Source: Eleginops maclovinus (lineage: Eukaryota; Chordata; Actinopteri; Perciformes; Eleginopidae). From it: 64,000 nt of DNA. The number at the start of each line of letters is the position of its first letter. Positions within the stretch are counted from its first letter, which is position 1. A program made the position numbers and the translations under genes. This document shows, one piece after another, positions 30,831 through 49,375 of the stretch. The stretch is from NCBI RefSeq assembly GCF_036324505.1, contig NC_086360.1, positions 17,211,293 through 17,275,292 of the forward strand, given 5' to 3'. The notes below the pieces were generated by a model that was given only the letters and a program-made list of their open reading frames with translations, did no database searches and was not told the DNA's origin.

Positions 30831-32014
30831 TCTGCCTTTCTACTTGCCACCATTCCCACCTGCTTATCCATAGCTCCTACCCATCCTTGTAACTTTTAAT
30901 AGAACTGGACAACTCAGAGGTAGTTTTTTCATTAGTACAGATCATTGCAGTGTATGAGGAATGATGACAGCTTACTTCACCTTCTTCACAGGTTGCTCTT
31001 GCAATCTTGTAAAGAGAAGTCAAACTTTCATTGTGAGACCTGTAGAAAATGGAAGAACGTCTATTCCATAATTTTCCATAGTCCTTTTTCTGTTTCACAT
31101 TTTCCCCTTTTTCTCTCTCCCCCGATTCCAATTTTTAAGTGAAAACACTGAAAGAACTTGTGCCATAATATACAATCGACCATTACGCATCGCTTTCTTT
31201 TTCTCAGATTTTCTTTCTCTAAATATTCCAACATAGTCCCTTTTATCCGTGGATGTGCGCAATTAAAGTGCAATCTCCTCTCCTGCTCCCCTTCTCAATC
31301 CCATATGTTGTTGAGTGGTGAAGCTGTTGAGAAAGAGAAGTGTTAACCTCCTCTCCAAACCGCAGGCAGAAGGGCTGCATTCCTCCATGAGTACTCAACG
31401 TGCTGTTTATCTGCATCCTTGCACTCTGTTACTATGGCAACGCCAACCAAATACACTGGCCTGTTCAACTCTGTTTAATTTTTTCCTCCCTTTTTTGATT
31501 TCATCACTGGGCTCCCATGCTCACTCTCCCTAAGATAAACAGAGATGGAGCCCATGCTCAGCCAAACCTGCATGAGTTTATTTTGAGTCTCCGCCCGGTT
31601 CAGTCCATGACGCTGTTTCGCCATCCCTCTCACTTTTCACAGCTTGAATATTGGAAAATGCTCAGCGTGTGTGAGGCAGGGGAGACTGGAGCTGTGGTTT
31701 GACTTGGCTCGGCTCATCTGAGACATAACGCCCCAAATAGTTTGAGAGCAGTGTGTTCATTGCATGGCTTACGACATGTCAAAAACAGAGATGAGACTAG
31801 TATAAAAAAGTGTGGCCTCTGGGAGCACTGAAGATTCATTATTTATCTGTTTACACACTGTCACCACCCGAAATAAACACATTTTATCACTCTCTTTCAT
31901 ACGCAGGGTACACACGCAATCACACACAACCTTGTCATATTCAGGAAACTAGGGGATGCCAGTGAGATGAGCCCTAAAACTTGCATTAATGGACTAGCCT
32001 GTAAGACGACACTT
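30831..32014. other. Non-coding spacer
   Basis: Pyrimidine-rich low-complexity pieces (31080-31140, 31190-31220) and unique DNA. It contains one RFX X-box-like site at 31428-31441 (listed separately). No gene recognised. Confidence 0.5.
31428..31441. promoter_or_regulatory. Candidate RFX X-box
   Basis: GTTACTATGGCAAC fits the RFX palindrome GTNRCC-NN-RGYAAC at all positions except one (T for C at position 6). RFX factors bind such sites, notably in ciliary-gene control regions. It is one of five such sites between 31.4 and 42.1 kb. Confidence 0.4.
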
Positions 32015-32310
32015 TGTTCTCTTAATTAGCACTTCTTCTCCTCCATTCAGCCGGCGTTCCAATGGTTGACTATTCCTTTATTAGGCAGGATTCCATCTCT
32101 AGCTTTCCAATAGGCACTTAACTCCTGCCTAATAGAGGATTTTCCCACACTTCCCCTGACAAGCCATTCAACTGAGAAGAGTTAATTTGTTTCTAATGCT
32201 TGGCTAATGGAGGATCCTGATGGCAGGAATTGAGTGCTGGATTTTTTGGGATTGACTCCCTCGCCACATCCCCGTCTGAAATTAAGTCTATAAGATGAGA
32301 ATTTTTTCTC
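32015..32310. promoter_or_regulatory. Candidate conserved non-coding element with inverted repeat
   Basis: Complex block rich in TAAT/ATTA words (CTTAATTAGCAC, GAGTTAATTTG, GGCTAATGG, GAAATTAAGTC). It contains a perfect 12-bp inverted repeat, TATTAGGCAGGA (32079-32090) and TCCTGCCTAATA (32123-32134), with a 32-bp spacer. There is no open frame. The paired arms suggest either two opposed protein-binding sites or a fold-back. Confidence 0.45.
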
Positions 32311-33953
32311 CACTAAACCACAGGATTGTGGTGAAAATCAGTTTTAGGCTAAGTTACACTCTACTACACATGAAGTTGAATTGAGTGTTGAGCCCTTAAA
32401 GTAATCACAGGACACAATTTTGCATCCAGAAAGGAACTCTGTCTTGCAACGGTGCATACATTGTTGCATTTAATTATTCTTATTTTCCCACAGAGGATGT
32501 CAGAGCGGGACTCTTTGGGGCTATCTCAGCCCTGCAGTGGCCAGTCAGTTAGTGTGTGAGTGACAGCCTGTGGCACTATCAGCTGTCCTGCTGCACAGCA
32601 GGAGTGTCAGGGAGAGAAAGCCGGGGGTGAGGGTGAAGACGAAAGCAGAGCATTGCCAGGCGAGGGGGATGAGGCTCACCGAGGGCTATCTGGAAATAGC
32701 ACTTTGGCCCAAATATGGCTCCTCTAATCAATCTAATTCCGTCTGCAAGCTCTGGCCTTCTCTCTCAGACGTTTCTCTGCGTCAAGATAACCTTATCTTA
32801 ACCTGCCACATCCTTTACAATTAGCGCACTCTCTATAGACACACACAATAGCGCACACCAACGCACACATGAAGACGCATGTTCTAACGTTTGCACATGC
32901 AAATCCTACATTTGCTTCATAAATGCAGTGGAAAGAAATGAAGCAGCCTTCTATTCATTTCATTTCTGCTATCACATCTTTCAGACTACTTTTCATAGAA
33001 GCTTTAGGTTTTTACAAAACCTACAAATGATGAAAATCCTGTTTCTTTCAATTATTATTTTTTTGTTTACATCTTCACTAATGTCTGTAACAGTTGTCAA
33101 ATATTTTTCATGCTCTCTGAAGTGGAGTGCATCCACTGGGATTCTGCATGACAATAGCGTGAAAAGGCGTGTGTTGCATTGTAGAAAAAGTTCAACTCCG
33201 CTCTGCAAATACTTCACATCCATGTTCTGGAAGAGCGAGCGAGCGAGCAGTAGTGGAGCATCTTATGCAAGTGACAGATGATCATCAGAGCATTTTGGCG
33301 TGGCTAGCATGGGGGAAGGAGGGGTGGCTGGGACGCGTTTAAAATGCCTTGGGCTCTGTCTCGTCATCTTAGATAGGTGGGGATGGAAGGGTATGAAGAT
33401 GAGACTTTAATGAGGTAGCGCTCAACATGGCGACGCTCACCACACCTGATCAGCTACTGATTGCCATGGGAATGGTCTGTTCCCTAACCTGCGGGGAGGC
33501 AAAGCAGAGACAGAAAATCCTGATGGAAACATGGGCAGATCAAAGAGAATCTGCCAGAAATGAATATGTTTAGGCTTGTGTGCATTAGCATAAGCGGAGG
33601 GAATTCGTATGTGTAATGTCAAGTATTTGAATGTCTGCCTTTCTTTTGTTCCATTTTGAATGAGCCCGGTGTTATCCTGCTCCAATCTGGGAAAATATCT
33701 GCGCGGAAGATAAATCTCAGCAAGGTCAAACTAACAAAGACTTCCCCTCCCCCCCTGTTTTCTCTAACCTCTGATAACTCTTTGGATTTCAAATACCTTT
33801 TCTGCTCCGTTCCAAGAAGTCAGGGACACAAGCTGGCTATTGATCCGCTGCTTCGCTGCTTTATGTCTATGCATTCAGTGTATGTTTGTGTCTGTGCCAA
33901 GAATAATGGTGTATGTGCTCTTACTTTGTTTGTGTCTTTGAAATCAAGAGGGG
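32311..33953. other. Non-coding spacer
   Basis: No gene recognised. A 117-codon plus frame (32928-33281) lacks any known domain. A moderately complex piece at 33290-33480 (GGGACGCGTTTAAAATGCC, CAACATGGCGACGCTCACC, CCACACCTGATCAGC) resembles the other regulatory islands but with few ATTA cores. Confidence 0.48.
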
Positions 33954-33987
33954 CACACACACAGACACAGACACAGACACAGACACA

Positions 33988-34059
<72 letters not shown>
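33954..34059. repeat. Compound (CACAGA)n plus (CA)n microsatellite
   Basis: About five ACAGAC hexamers (33961-33990) run directly into some 34 CA units. The GA-containing hexamers were probably made by a point change in a CA array that later expanded as a unit. Confidence 0.95.
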
Positions 34060-34060
<1 letters not shown>

Positions 34061-34539
34061 GCGAACAGTGACTTGTCAGGATAATTAGGACTAGTAATGA
34101 GATGTGGTGGGTGGAGTGCGTTTACCTCACCATAGCTGATGACCAATGCCCTTGAAGTACATGAGAGATAGATACAGATAGAGTCTGATCAGCATGCCGC
34201 CAGTCACAGAGAAAACACAGCAACAATTGGAACCTTACATGAAGCATTCAAAAGAAGTTGTCCTTTTCTCCACTAAATGAGAAGAAGGAAATGATTCGTC
34301 ACAAGCTATACAATGTGGTACTTTTCTTTGTTCTGAAACACTGATAATCCCTGCTGTTTTGCATTAGTGTCATGCTTTAATAAAACACCATATTTGGAAT
34401 GATATCTCATAACCCCTGAAGAGGGCAGATCATTCGGAAGCTCATTACAGTAGCCAAGAGAGCAGGCGAAACAAACGTTTAGCCCAGAGCAGTTTGCCCC
34501 TCATTTGATACCTCTGCAAAAAAAAAAAAAAGATTAAAA
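34060..34539. other. Non-coding spacer
   Basis: AT-rich unique sequence ending in an A-run near 34518-34531; no gene seen. Confidence 0.5.
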
Positions 34540-34830
34540 TAACTGATCAATTTACTCAGGGGCCAAACTGATCAATGAGATACATTATTAAAAGAAGGCT
34601 ATTGATCAGGATGGAGGCAAGCCGAGTAAAATGTTTACCGCAGCAGAGAGGCCGGGATCAATTGTGCAGGCAATGCAGTTGAATAGAGCCCCATATGGAT
34701 CAATGTGTGATGGAGCAATAGGGCTTATGGATCTGCCCACTGCCCACTGTCCCCTTTTTGGCAGGCAGAGAATGAGAGAGTGAAAGCCTGACATACAGTG
34801 GAGGACAGACTGAGGGTCTACCATCTTTAC
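34540..34830. promoter_or_regulatory. Candidate enhancer with five ATTGATC motifs
   Basis: The 7-mer GATCAAT or its complement ATTGATC occurs at 34545-34551, 34570-34576, 34601-34607 (inverted), 34656-34662 and 34698-34704, five times in 160 bp. A further ATCAAT is at 34845. ATCAAT/ATTGAT is the core recognised by Onecut (HNF6) and CUX cut-domain homeoproteins. The sequence between copies differs, so this is not a tandem repeat. There is no coding signal. Confidence 0.48.
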
Positions 34831-34891
34831 CATAACAGACCATTATCAATGAGCTTGGAAGCAGGGGAAAAGCGTGCCTTCATGGGAGAAG

Positions 34892-34902
34892 CCCCCCCCC
34901 CC
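34892..34902 (-). repeat. C11 homopolymer
   Basis: Eleven consecutive C residues after GAAG, with AT-rich DNA following. Confidence 0.9.
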
Positions 34903-35689
34903 TTGTTGAAAAGAATGTTTAGTTAAATAACTAATTTTCAATTGGACCAACATAATAACAATGATACCTTGAAAAAAAAAAGGAAAAAAGAAGTTCACAG
35001 AGATGGATACCTAGTCAAGTTTCTTGTCTCTGCAAGTTGATCTTCAAACCATTCACGGTGAATGGCCTTGCTGGAAGGTGGGAAAACCCCACTCAACAGC
35101 TAAAGCGATTGTATGCAAATTTGTGTAAAAACATGCAAACACACCAGTTTGGTCTTTTAAGGAAAGTTATTTTCAGTAAGAATAACCGGTTTTTCAGATG
35201 TGTTTGAATATAAATAATATTGAATTAATAAACATTTATGCATGCTTTGGCAAATATCGGACAATGCAGAATGTGTGTACGTGTGTTTTATATACCTGAA
35301 TGAATGCGTATGGGCTCAATGCATATAGCTATAGTGCGAGCATGTGTGTGAATTGAGGCTCTGCCGATTGTGGACAGGAACATTTAGAAAAAAGTCAACA
35401 CAGACCACTACTCCGCCATCAGTTCAAGGAGCTATTTTCCACACAAAAGAAAAGCTTTGAGGAGAGAAAAGAGAAGGGCAGAAAAAAGAAACAGATTTTA
35501 AAATGTGCTCTAAAGAAAGGCAGACTTGAGGCTCCTCTTCCCTCCCTTATTTTCTGGCTCCTTTCTTCGCAGCTATAGAAAGGAACAGAATGATTGTGGG
35601 GTGCAATCGGGGGGAGATGGGGGTTACTGAATAGACCTCAATGCTTTTACAGATTTCCTCTCTCCCTACCATGGAGGACATCTGACCTT
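34903..35689. other. Non-coding spacer
   Basis: AT-rich, with an A-run near 34972-34981 and purine-rich words at 35455-35520. Nothing recognised. Confidence 0.5.
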
Positions 35690-35815
35690 TGAGGAGGGAG
35701 GATGAGGGAGAGAGGGGGAGACACAGATAAAGAAGGAGGGGTAGTTGCGAGAGAGGGGAGGGAAATCATAATGAAAAGTGGTAATTCCTTAGAGAGGGAG
35801 TGAGAAAGAAATGTC
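35690..35815. repeat. Purine-rich low-complexity tract
   Basis: GAGGGAGGATGAGGGAGAGA-type sequence, nearly all A and G for over 100 bp. Confidence 0.75.
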
Positions 35816-35848
35816 TAAGGGCCAGTAATGAGATCGTCTGACTAGCGC

Positions 35849-35862
35849 GTCGCTATAGCAAC
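35849..35862. promoter_or_regulatory. Candidate RFX X-box, one mismatch
   Basis: GTCGCTATAGCAAC matches GTNRCC-NN-RGYAAC with T for C at position 6. The immediate surroundings (GACTAGCGCGTCGC) are CpG-rich. Confidence 0.35.
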
Positions 35863-38544
35863 CACCACAGTATTACTATACACTACACTGTATGAATGAG
35901 AGAACGACCATCTATTGTTGCCACAAGTGGATGGGTCAGAGAGAAAAAGACAGAATATGAGTATGAACGGAGAGGAAGCGACTCCGTGTTAAATGGATGA
36001 TACATTAAATGCCATTAAATCAATATAATTTCAAGGGAGGGAAATTATAGAGGGATGGAAGGATACAATGAATTTTTAGCAAATGGAGATCACAGTAATA
36101 TACTTTAAGCTTTCTTAAATTGGTCACATTAAAAGAGGCTGAAAGCTGGGAGCTCCATCTCCAGGAAGTCCAGGTGTTAGTATGTGTCTGAGGGTCCTGC
36201 TTCCTCTGCTCAGTTTCCGCAATGTCTAATTGGCTGGCCAGGGACCCAGGTAGAGGTAAGTTCAATCTGTGCTAATGTTGGTTGGTCGGGGGTCAGCACC
36301 GGACTCCCCCAGCTCTGAGTTGAGCTGCTGATCTGATTTCTGTGGTCTCTTTACAAAGCCTGCTTCCACCACCTGCTCCTACTCCACTCCTCCAGCGTCT
36401 GATAAACTATCATCACTGCAGATTGAGACAAATGATCTCCCTCTTTCCTCGGAGTCCCACTGCCCAACTGTGCGTGTGTCAGTGTGGATGTGTGTGTTCA
36501 AGAGAAATACAGAGGGAGAAGGGGGAGCCATCCAGTAAGAGGGAGTTTGACTCGTGATAATAAAATGGTGCTAAAGTGAATTTCATTTGGGCCTCTCTCT
36601 TTGACACATCTTTGTATAACTTGGATTCCTTGGTGAAAGTTCCTTGGTATGTACATAACTAGGAAGGGGACACAAACAATCCATTTGCAGATCAATTTTT
36701 CAGTCAAACTTGCCTTTTTGGGTCTGTACAGTGTAGTTGTGTGACACTTGTGGGTAACAACAGTTCCTTCCTTGGAGGAAGTAGTGGTTCATGTGAGCCC
36801 CGGAGACAGGAGGTGGTGTGGGTCAGCGATAATCATATTGAATGGACAATGCCGCAGATAGGTGTGGGCGAGCTAACACGCATGCCTGGTTTGACAGGGA
36901 GGGCCTGCAGGAACTGGCCGTGAATACGCACTCACGCCACGGGGTCAACAACTAAACAAAACAGGCAGATAAGAAGCACAGACATCCCACCTCCATTTTT
37001 TCATTTGGTCTGTGTGGGTATCATGGAAATAACACAAAGACGTGGCATTTAGAAAAGCAGACACCATGCACTATTCCTGTGGTCTCAGTGTGTGTGTGTA
37101 TTTGTGTGTGCAGGTTTGTGTATCAGATAGAGAAATGAACCATTCATTTTTATATTAATATGTTGAAATACCTAATGTTCATCTACTGCATGAAAGTATT
37201 CATATTATTGTTGTTGTTGTTGTTAGGAATAAGCCTTTGATGTCCTCTATATATATATCAGGTATACACAGATACATATCTGCGCTGAATATAACAATCC
37301 ATTTAAATATTTTAATATCCGTGAGCATACGTTATTAAATTGTGATGCAAAAGAGAGTGGTTTGAGGGTTTTATTATACACTACACATTATTTTACTATT
37401 GTACATATTGTACACCATTATTATCATGGATGATCCCAACAACACAATAGCACCATGTATTGCTTCAGTGAGGAAAGACGAAGGGATGAAGAGGAAGGGT
37501 GGAGCAGACACTGACAAAAACTTACATCATCATTTTTTATATTAGCAGCCAAGTTATATAATTATACAGTGCTGCTCAATGACCCTAAATAGTAAATGTT
37601 TTTAGATAATGGTGGAAGAGTTCCCAGACATTTTGTAGTTGCAACATACAAACACATTGTTACAAGTCCTCAATTTGAAATTGTATTCTAGTATAATTAA
37701 AACAGCACTGCATCAAAATATACTTGAAGTACAATGAGTTAAATTAATATTAACTAAGGCGCATGGCCTATTTTAGACACATTTATTTCATAATATTGGA
37801 TTATAATATTCATTATTAATGTTCATTGACAACTGTGGGGATCACACTAATGGTGCAGTTTATAAAAGGAAGGGGGGGTTGAATTACTTAACTTTATACA
37901 CTGCTGGGTATCTATTGACCTTTCCCTGGGATCAATCAATTGTTATCTTGTTATGTAGCATATTAAATATAGAGGGAGTACAATACTGAACGGTAGTGGA
38001 GTATAAGAAAGTATAAGTATTAAGTGGATGAAAACAATGTGGCTTAATATCGAAAATATATCCATTATAATGTAATTTAAATCGTAATCTACATCTCCAA
38101 AACTAAGACGTCAGATAATAGTATGTCTGACCACCAATGTTCTTTTGATCATGGCCTGTCCCTGGTGGTTGTTCCAAAAAGTCACCCTGTTCTTCCATCT
38201 TTTTCAAACTGCAGTGAATGCAGCCTCAACTTAGAGGAAAAGTATTATCGCACGCATCTCAAAAAAACAGGTGGTAAAAGCATTGAAGAAAATCTACAAA
38301 CCAAAAAGACTAGAGGATGTCTTAGATGGAGGAATACGTAAAGAAGGTGAAGGGAGTGACATCAGTGGAGACAAAAATACAGTGAAGGCTGATACTGGGA
38401 TGTTTGGTTAAATCATTTTCCCCACCCATTGGAAGTGATCGTCTCAGAAAGAAAGGGGACATCGGGTGACAAAACCGTACTTGGACCCTTTGGACATGTG
38501 ATTGCTCTCACTTGCTATTTGCTCTTTAATGTTAAACAAAATGG
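35863..38544. other. Non-coding spacer, 2.7 kb
   Basis: No gene recognised. Minor simple repeats: (TTG)n at 37208-37224 and a short (AT)n at about 37249-37258. AT content is high from 37140 to 38100. The 60-80 codon frames have no domains. Confidence 0.5.
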
Positions 38545-38558
38545 GTAACCAAGGCAAC
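38545..38558. promoter_or_regulatory. Candidate RFX X-box, full consensus
   Basis: GTAACCAAGGCAAC agrees with GTNRCC-NN-RGYAAC at every defined position. No neighbouring promoter is evident. Confidence 0.42.
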
Positions 38559-41169
<2,611 letters not shown>

Positions 41170-41460
41170 AATTAGATTAGCTTAGATATACTTTATTGAA
41201 CCCAATTTGAAAATGTTGTTTTGTCACAGCAGCATGTAGATAAGAGATTGCATATTATTAAATAATAATAATAATAAAACATTGACAAACAGTTAAGATT
41301 TACATATCAACAGTGAAGGATATACATCCATAGAGTATATCTATTGATTATACAATATAACTATACAAATATACATTATAAATATAATTTAAGGTAATGT
41401 ACATTATTATAGGCCAGCCTATCACAAACTTAAAATAATTAAACATTGATTACAAAATGG
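41170..41460. mobile_element. Degenerate LINE-tail-like repeat fragment
   Basis: The start, TTAGATATACTTTATTGAACC, resembles (minus a base or two) the TACTTTATTGATCCC-type 3' portion of retroposons that is widely scattered in teleost genomes, followed by the CACAGCAGCA word typical of those tails. It is then AT-rich with an AAT trinucleotide run (41263-41277). No reverse-transcriptase frame is present. The family assignment is from pattern memory; a repeat-library alignment is needed. Confidence 0.4.
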
Positions 41461-42075
41461 AATTTACATTTGAGTTAGCAGAGTATTTACAGTTTTTAAA
41501 TTAAATTAAATTCCTCAAGGGACAACCTGAGAACAATATACACAAATGACTGAATTAGTGTTTTTGAGAAGAAAGATTTGGTTAAGCAAACTGCATCATT
41601 GATTGATTGACTTGATTACGCCAAGCGTATTTACCCAACATATTGTTGTTGCCATGGCCAATTGTTGGAGGAAAGCTTTTTACATATCATCAGATTCACA
41701 GCTTCACAATAAAAGCACTGACACAGAGGGCAGAAATGCTGTAGGAGTCAGTAGAGAGCAAGCAAATGTATCAGTGGAGGAGAGGTGCCACAGCAGTGCA
41801 CTCCGCTACACTCTTCCCGTAAAGCTCATTTGTCCCAGGCCGAGAGAGAACAAGTCTTGGTCCAAATTCCATGACTCCAGTTGTTATTATATCATGTCTG
41901 CTAAGTAGAGATGCATAGAGGCGTGCGTTTACACACTTATACTCTAAAGATCAGCTGCTCCACTTGTACTTTATAACCCCATCCACACCCACCTCCCCGT
42001 TTTCTGGGAGTTACATTCCACGCATAAAATATGCAACCCAAAAACCGCTGGGCCCCCTAAGAAATAAAGAAGACA
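41461..42075. other. Non-coding spacer
   Basis: No gene recognised. AAATTCCTCAAGGGAC at about 41509 may be another piece of the neighbouring retroposon-like tail. An RFX-like site with two mismatches (GTTGCCATGGCCAA) is at 41648-41661. Confidence 0.48.
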
Positions 42076-42089
42076 GTTACCGTGGCAAC
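42076..42089. promoter_or_regulatory. Candidate RFX X-box, full consensus
   Basis: GTTACCGTGGCAAC agrees with GTNRCC-NN-RGYAAC at every defined position; a second full match lies 3.5 kb to the left. Confidence 0.43.
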
Positions 42090-43256
42090 CTTTAACAACA
42101 GCAGCACACAACATCATGCTGATGGACAGCACACTCCAGGAGGCCGGTGCACAGGTGCTATTTTCTTTCATAACATAAAGAAAAGAAAAGTCAGAAGGTG
42201 CTAATGTTTTTAAATACAAAGAAAATTACCTTACCAAATGCTATTTTTATTTCTGGGGTCGTTTGACTTTGACTAACAGCTCAAATGTCTTGTGTCCAGT
42301 GGAAATGTGTGCTTGGAGGCAGCATTTAGACATAAGGACTGTTTATGCTTAGCAAAGCAATAGTAAATTATCAAGATCGTACAGTGAACTAACCGCCCAC
42401 TGTGAATACAACTAAATTATTGAAAATGTATTAAAAAATCAGTTTAGAAATTGGTCTCATTAACGTGCTGTAGAATCTTATTTGCCTGGAACTCCAATAT
42501 TCACAACCAGTTTTTTTTTTATTAAATATCCAACGGAAAGAAAATAGCAGTATTAATGTGTTATCTCAATTCTTTGCAGGTAAAAAAAAAAAAAGGAAAT
42601 CTGTTGGCAGACAGTAAGGGAAAATGTAGAAAGTGTCTATAATGTGATAATAAAAGGAGATGAAAAGCCCAAAGGAAACACGTGAATGATAAAGCGATGC
42701 AGAGGGGGAGTGGGAGTCGTGTTTGAGGATGTGTTAGTGGCATGGAACGTGGGTCCAGTTCCCACAAAACACTTGATCAGCCTAATTAAAAGAACCTTGG
42801 CATGATGCGTTCTGAACAGTGGGAACTCAGGCCATGTGCCAAGTCTGCACTCACCTCCTCTCTCCCACACACATCCAGGCTCTGCCACCACAACATGAGG
42901 GATGAAAGAGAGAAAGCTAATTCTGGGCAAATTCTCAAGACGCTGTGCTTTGGGATTGAGCAAAAACCAGACAGGAAACTGTATTTGAAGCACAGCAGAG
43001 GCTCATTGTCAAAGATGTATCTGCTGTCACTGACCACTGGCTCTCCTGTTTGTCCTCCTGGTCTAAAAAGTGCATCCAGCACCTTCGACAGAGTATCCTG
43101 AGTGCTAAAGTGAGTCATCTTTGGCAACTCCTGGAAAGAAAACCAGTCTCTTGGAGCACTACTGTACATATGAATCAAACTTATGTATGTGGACAGGCTG
43201 CCAGGTCATAATGCGTTGCACATTGCTGGAGCATGCAAACACATATGTAGTACACG
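42090..43256. other. Non-coding spacer
   Basis: AT-rich with T- and A-runs (42511-42520, about 42583-42595). Overlapping frames on both strands (42637-43178) lack any domain. No gene seen. Confidence 0.5.
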
Positions 43257-43290
43257 CACACACACACACACACACACACATACACACACA
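43257..43290. repeat. (CA)n microsatellite, interrupted
   Basis: CACACA array with one TACACA interruption; a further short ACACAC piece follows at 43294-43300. Confidence 0.93.
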
Positions 43291-48169
<4,879 letters not shown>

Positions 48170-48560
48170 AGCAGTTTGAAAGAGGCGGGTGAGTGGGGAT
48201 CTGTGATAATAGCAAACACTTGATCACGCCATTACCTCGAATTAGGGATAATTAGCCTCGGTAAACTGGGCACGAAACACGCCTATGATGTTGGGCCCAG
48301 AAGGCATGCTGTGGTACCTTTTACAGCCCGGTGGCTGATTTTGGGCACACACAACTGCTGCTCACAGCACGGCGAGGAAACGATAAAAAGAGTGGGCCCG
48401 GCTGGCTGGTAGCAAACTGGGAGTAATTATCAAAGAGAGCTTATAATCAAACATCCGAATCGCAAACATGGACTATAAAACCCCTTTGGCTTACATCCAG
48501 GAGTCGTTTTATCCAATTAGGTAAATGGCTGTAATGTGGGGGGATTGTGGTGGGGATGAG
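48170..48560. promoter_or_regulatory. Candidate conserved non-coding element
   Basis: One of the strongest-looking islands. It has GATCACGCCATTACC, CGAATTAGGGATAATTAGCC, GGCACGAAACACGCC, GGGAGTAATTATCAAAG, CTTATAATCAAACATCC and TATCCAATTAGG. It is repeat-free, has no open frame, and combines ATTA cores with retained CpGs. The right edge runs into GGGGGGATTGTGG. Conservation was not tested. Confidence 0.45.
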
Positions 48561-49375
<815 letters not shown>

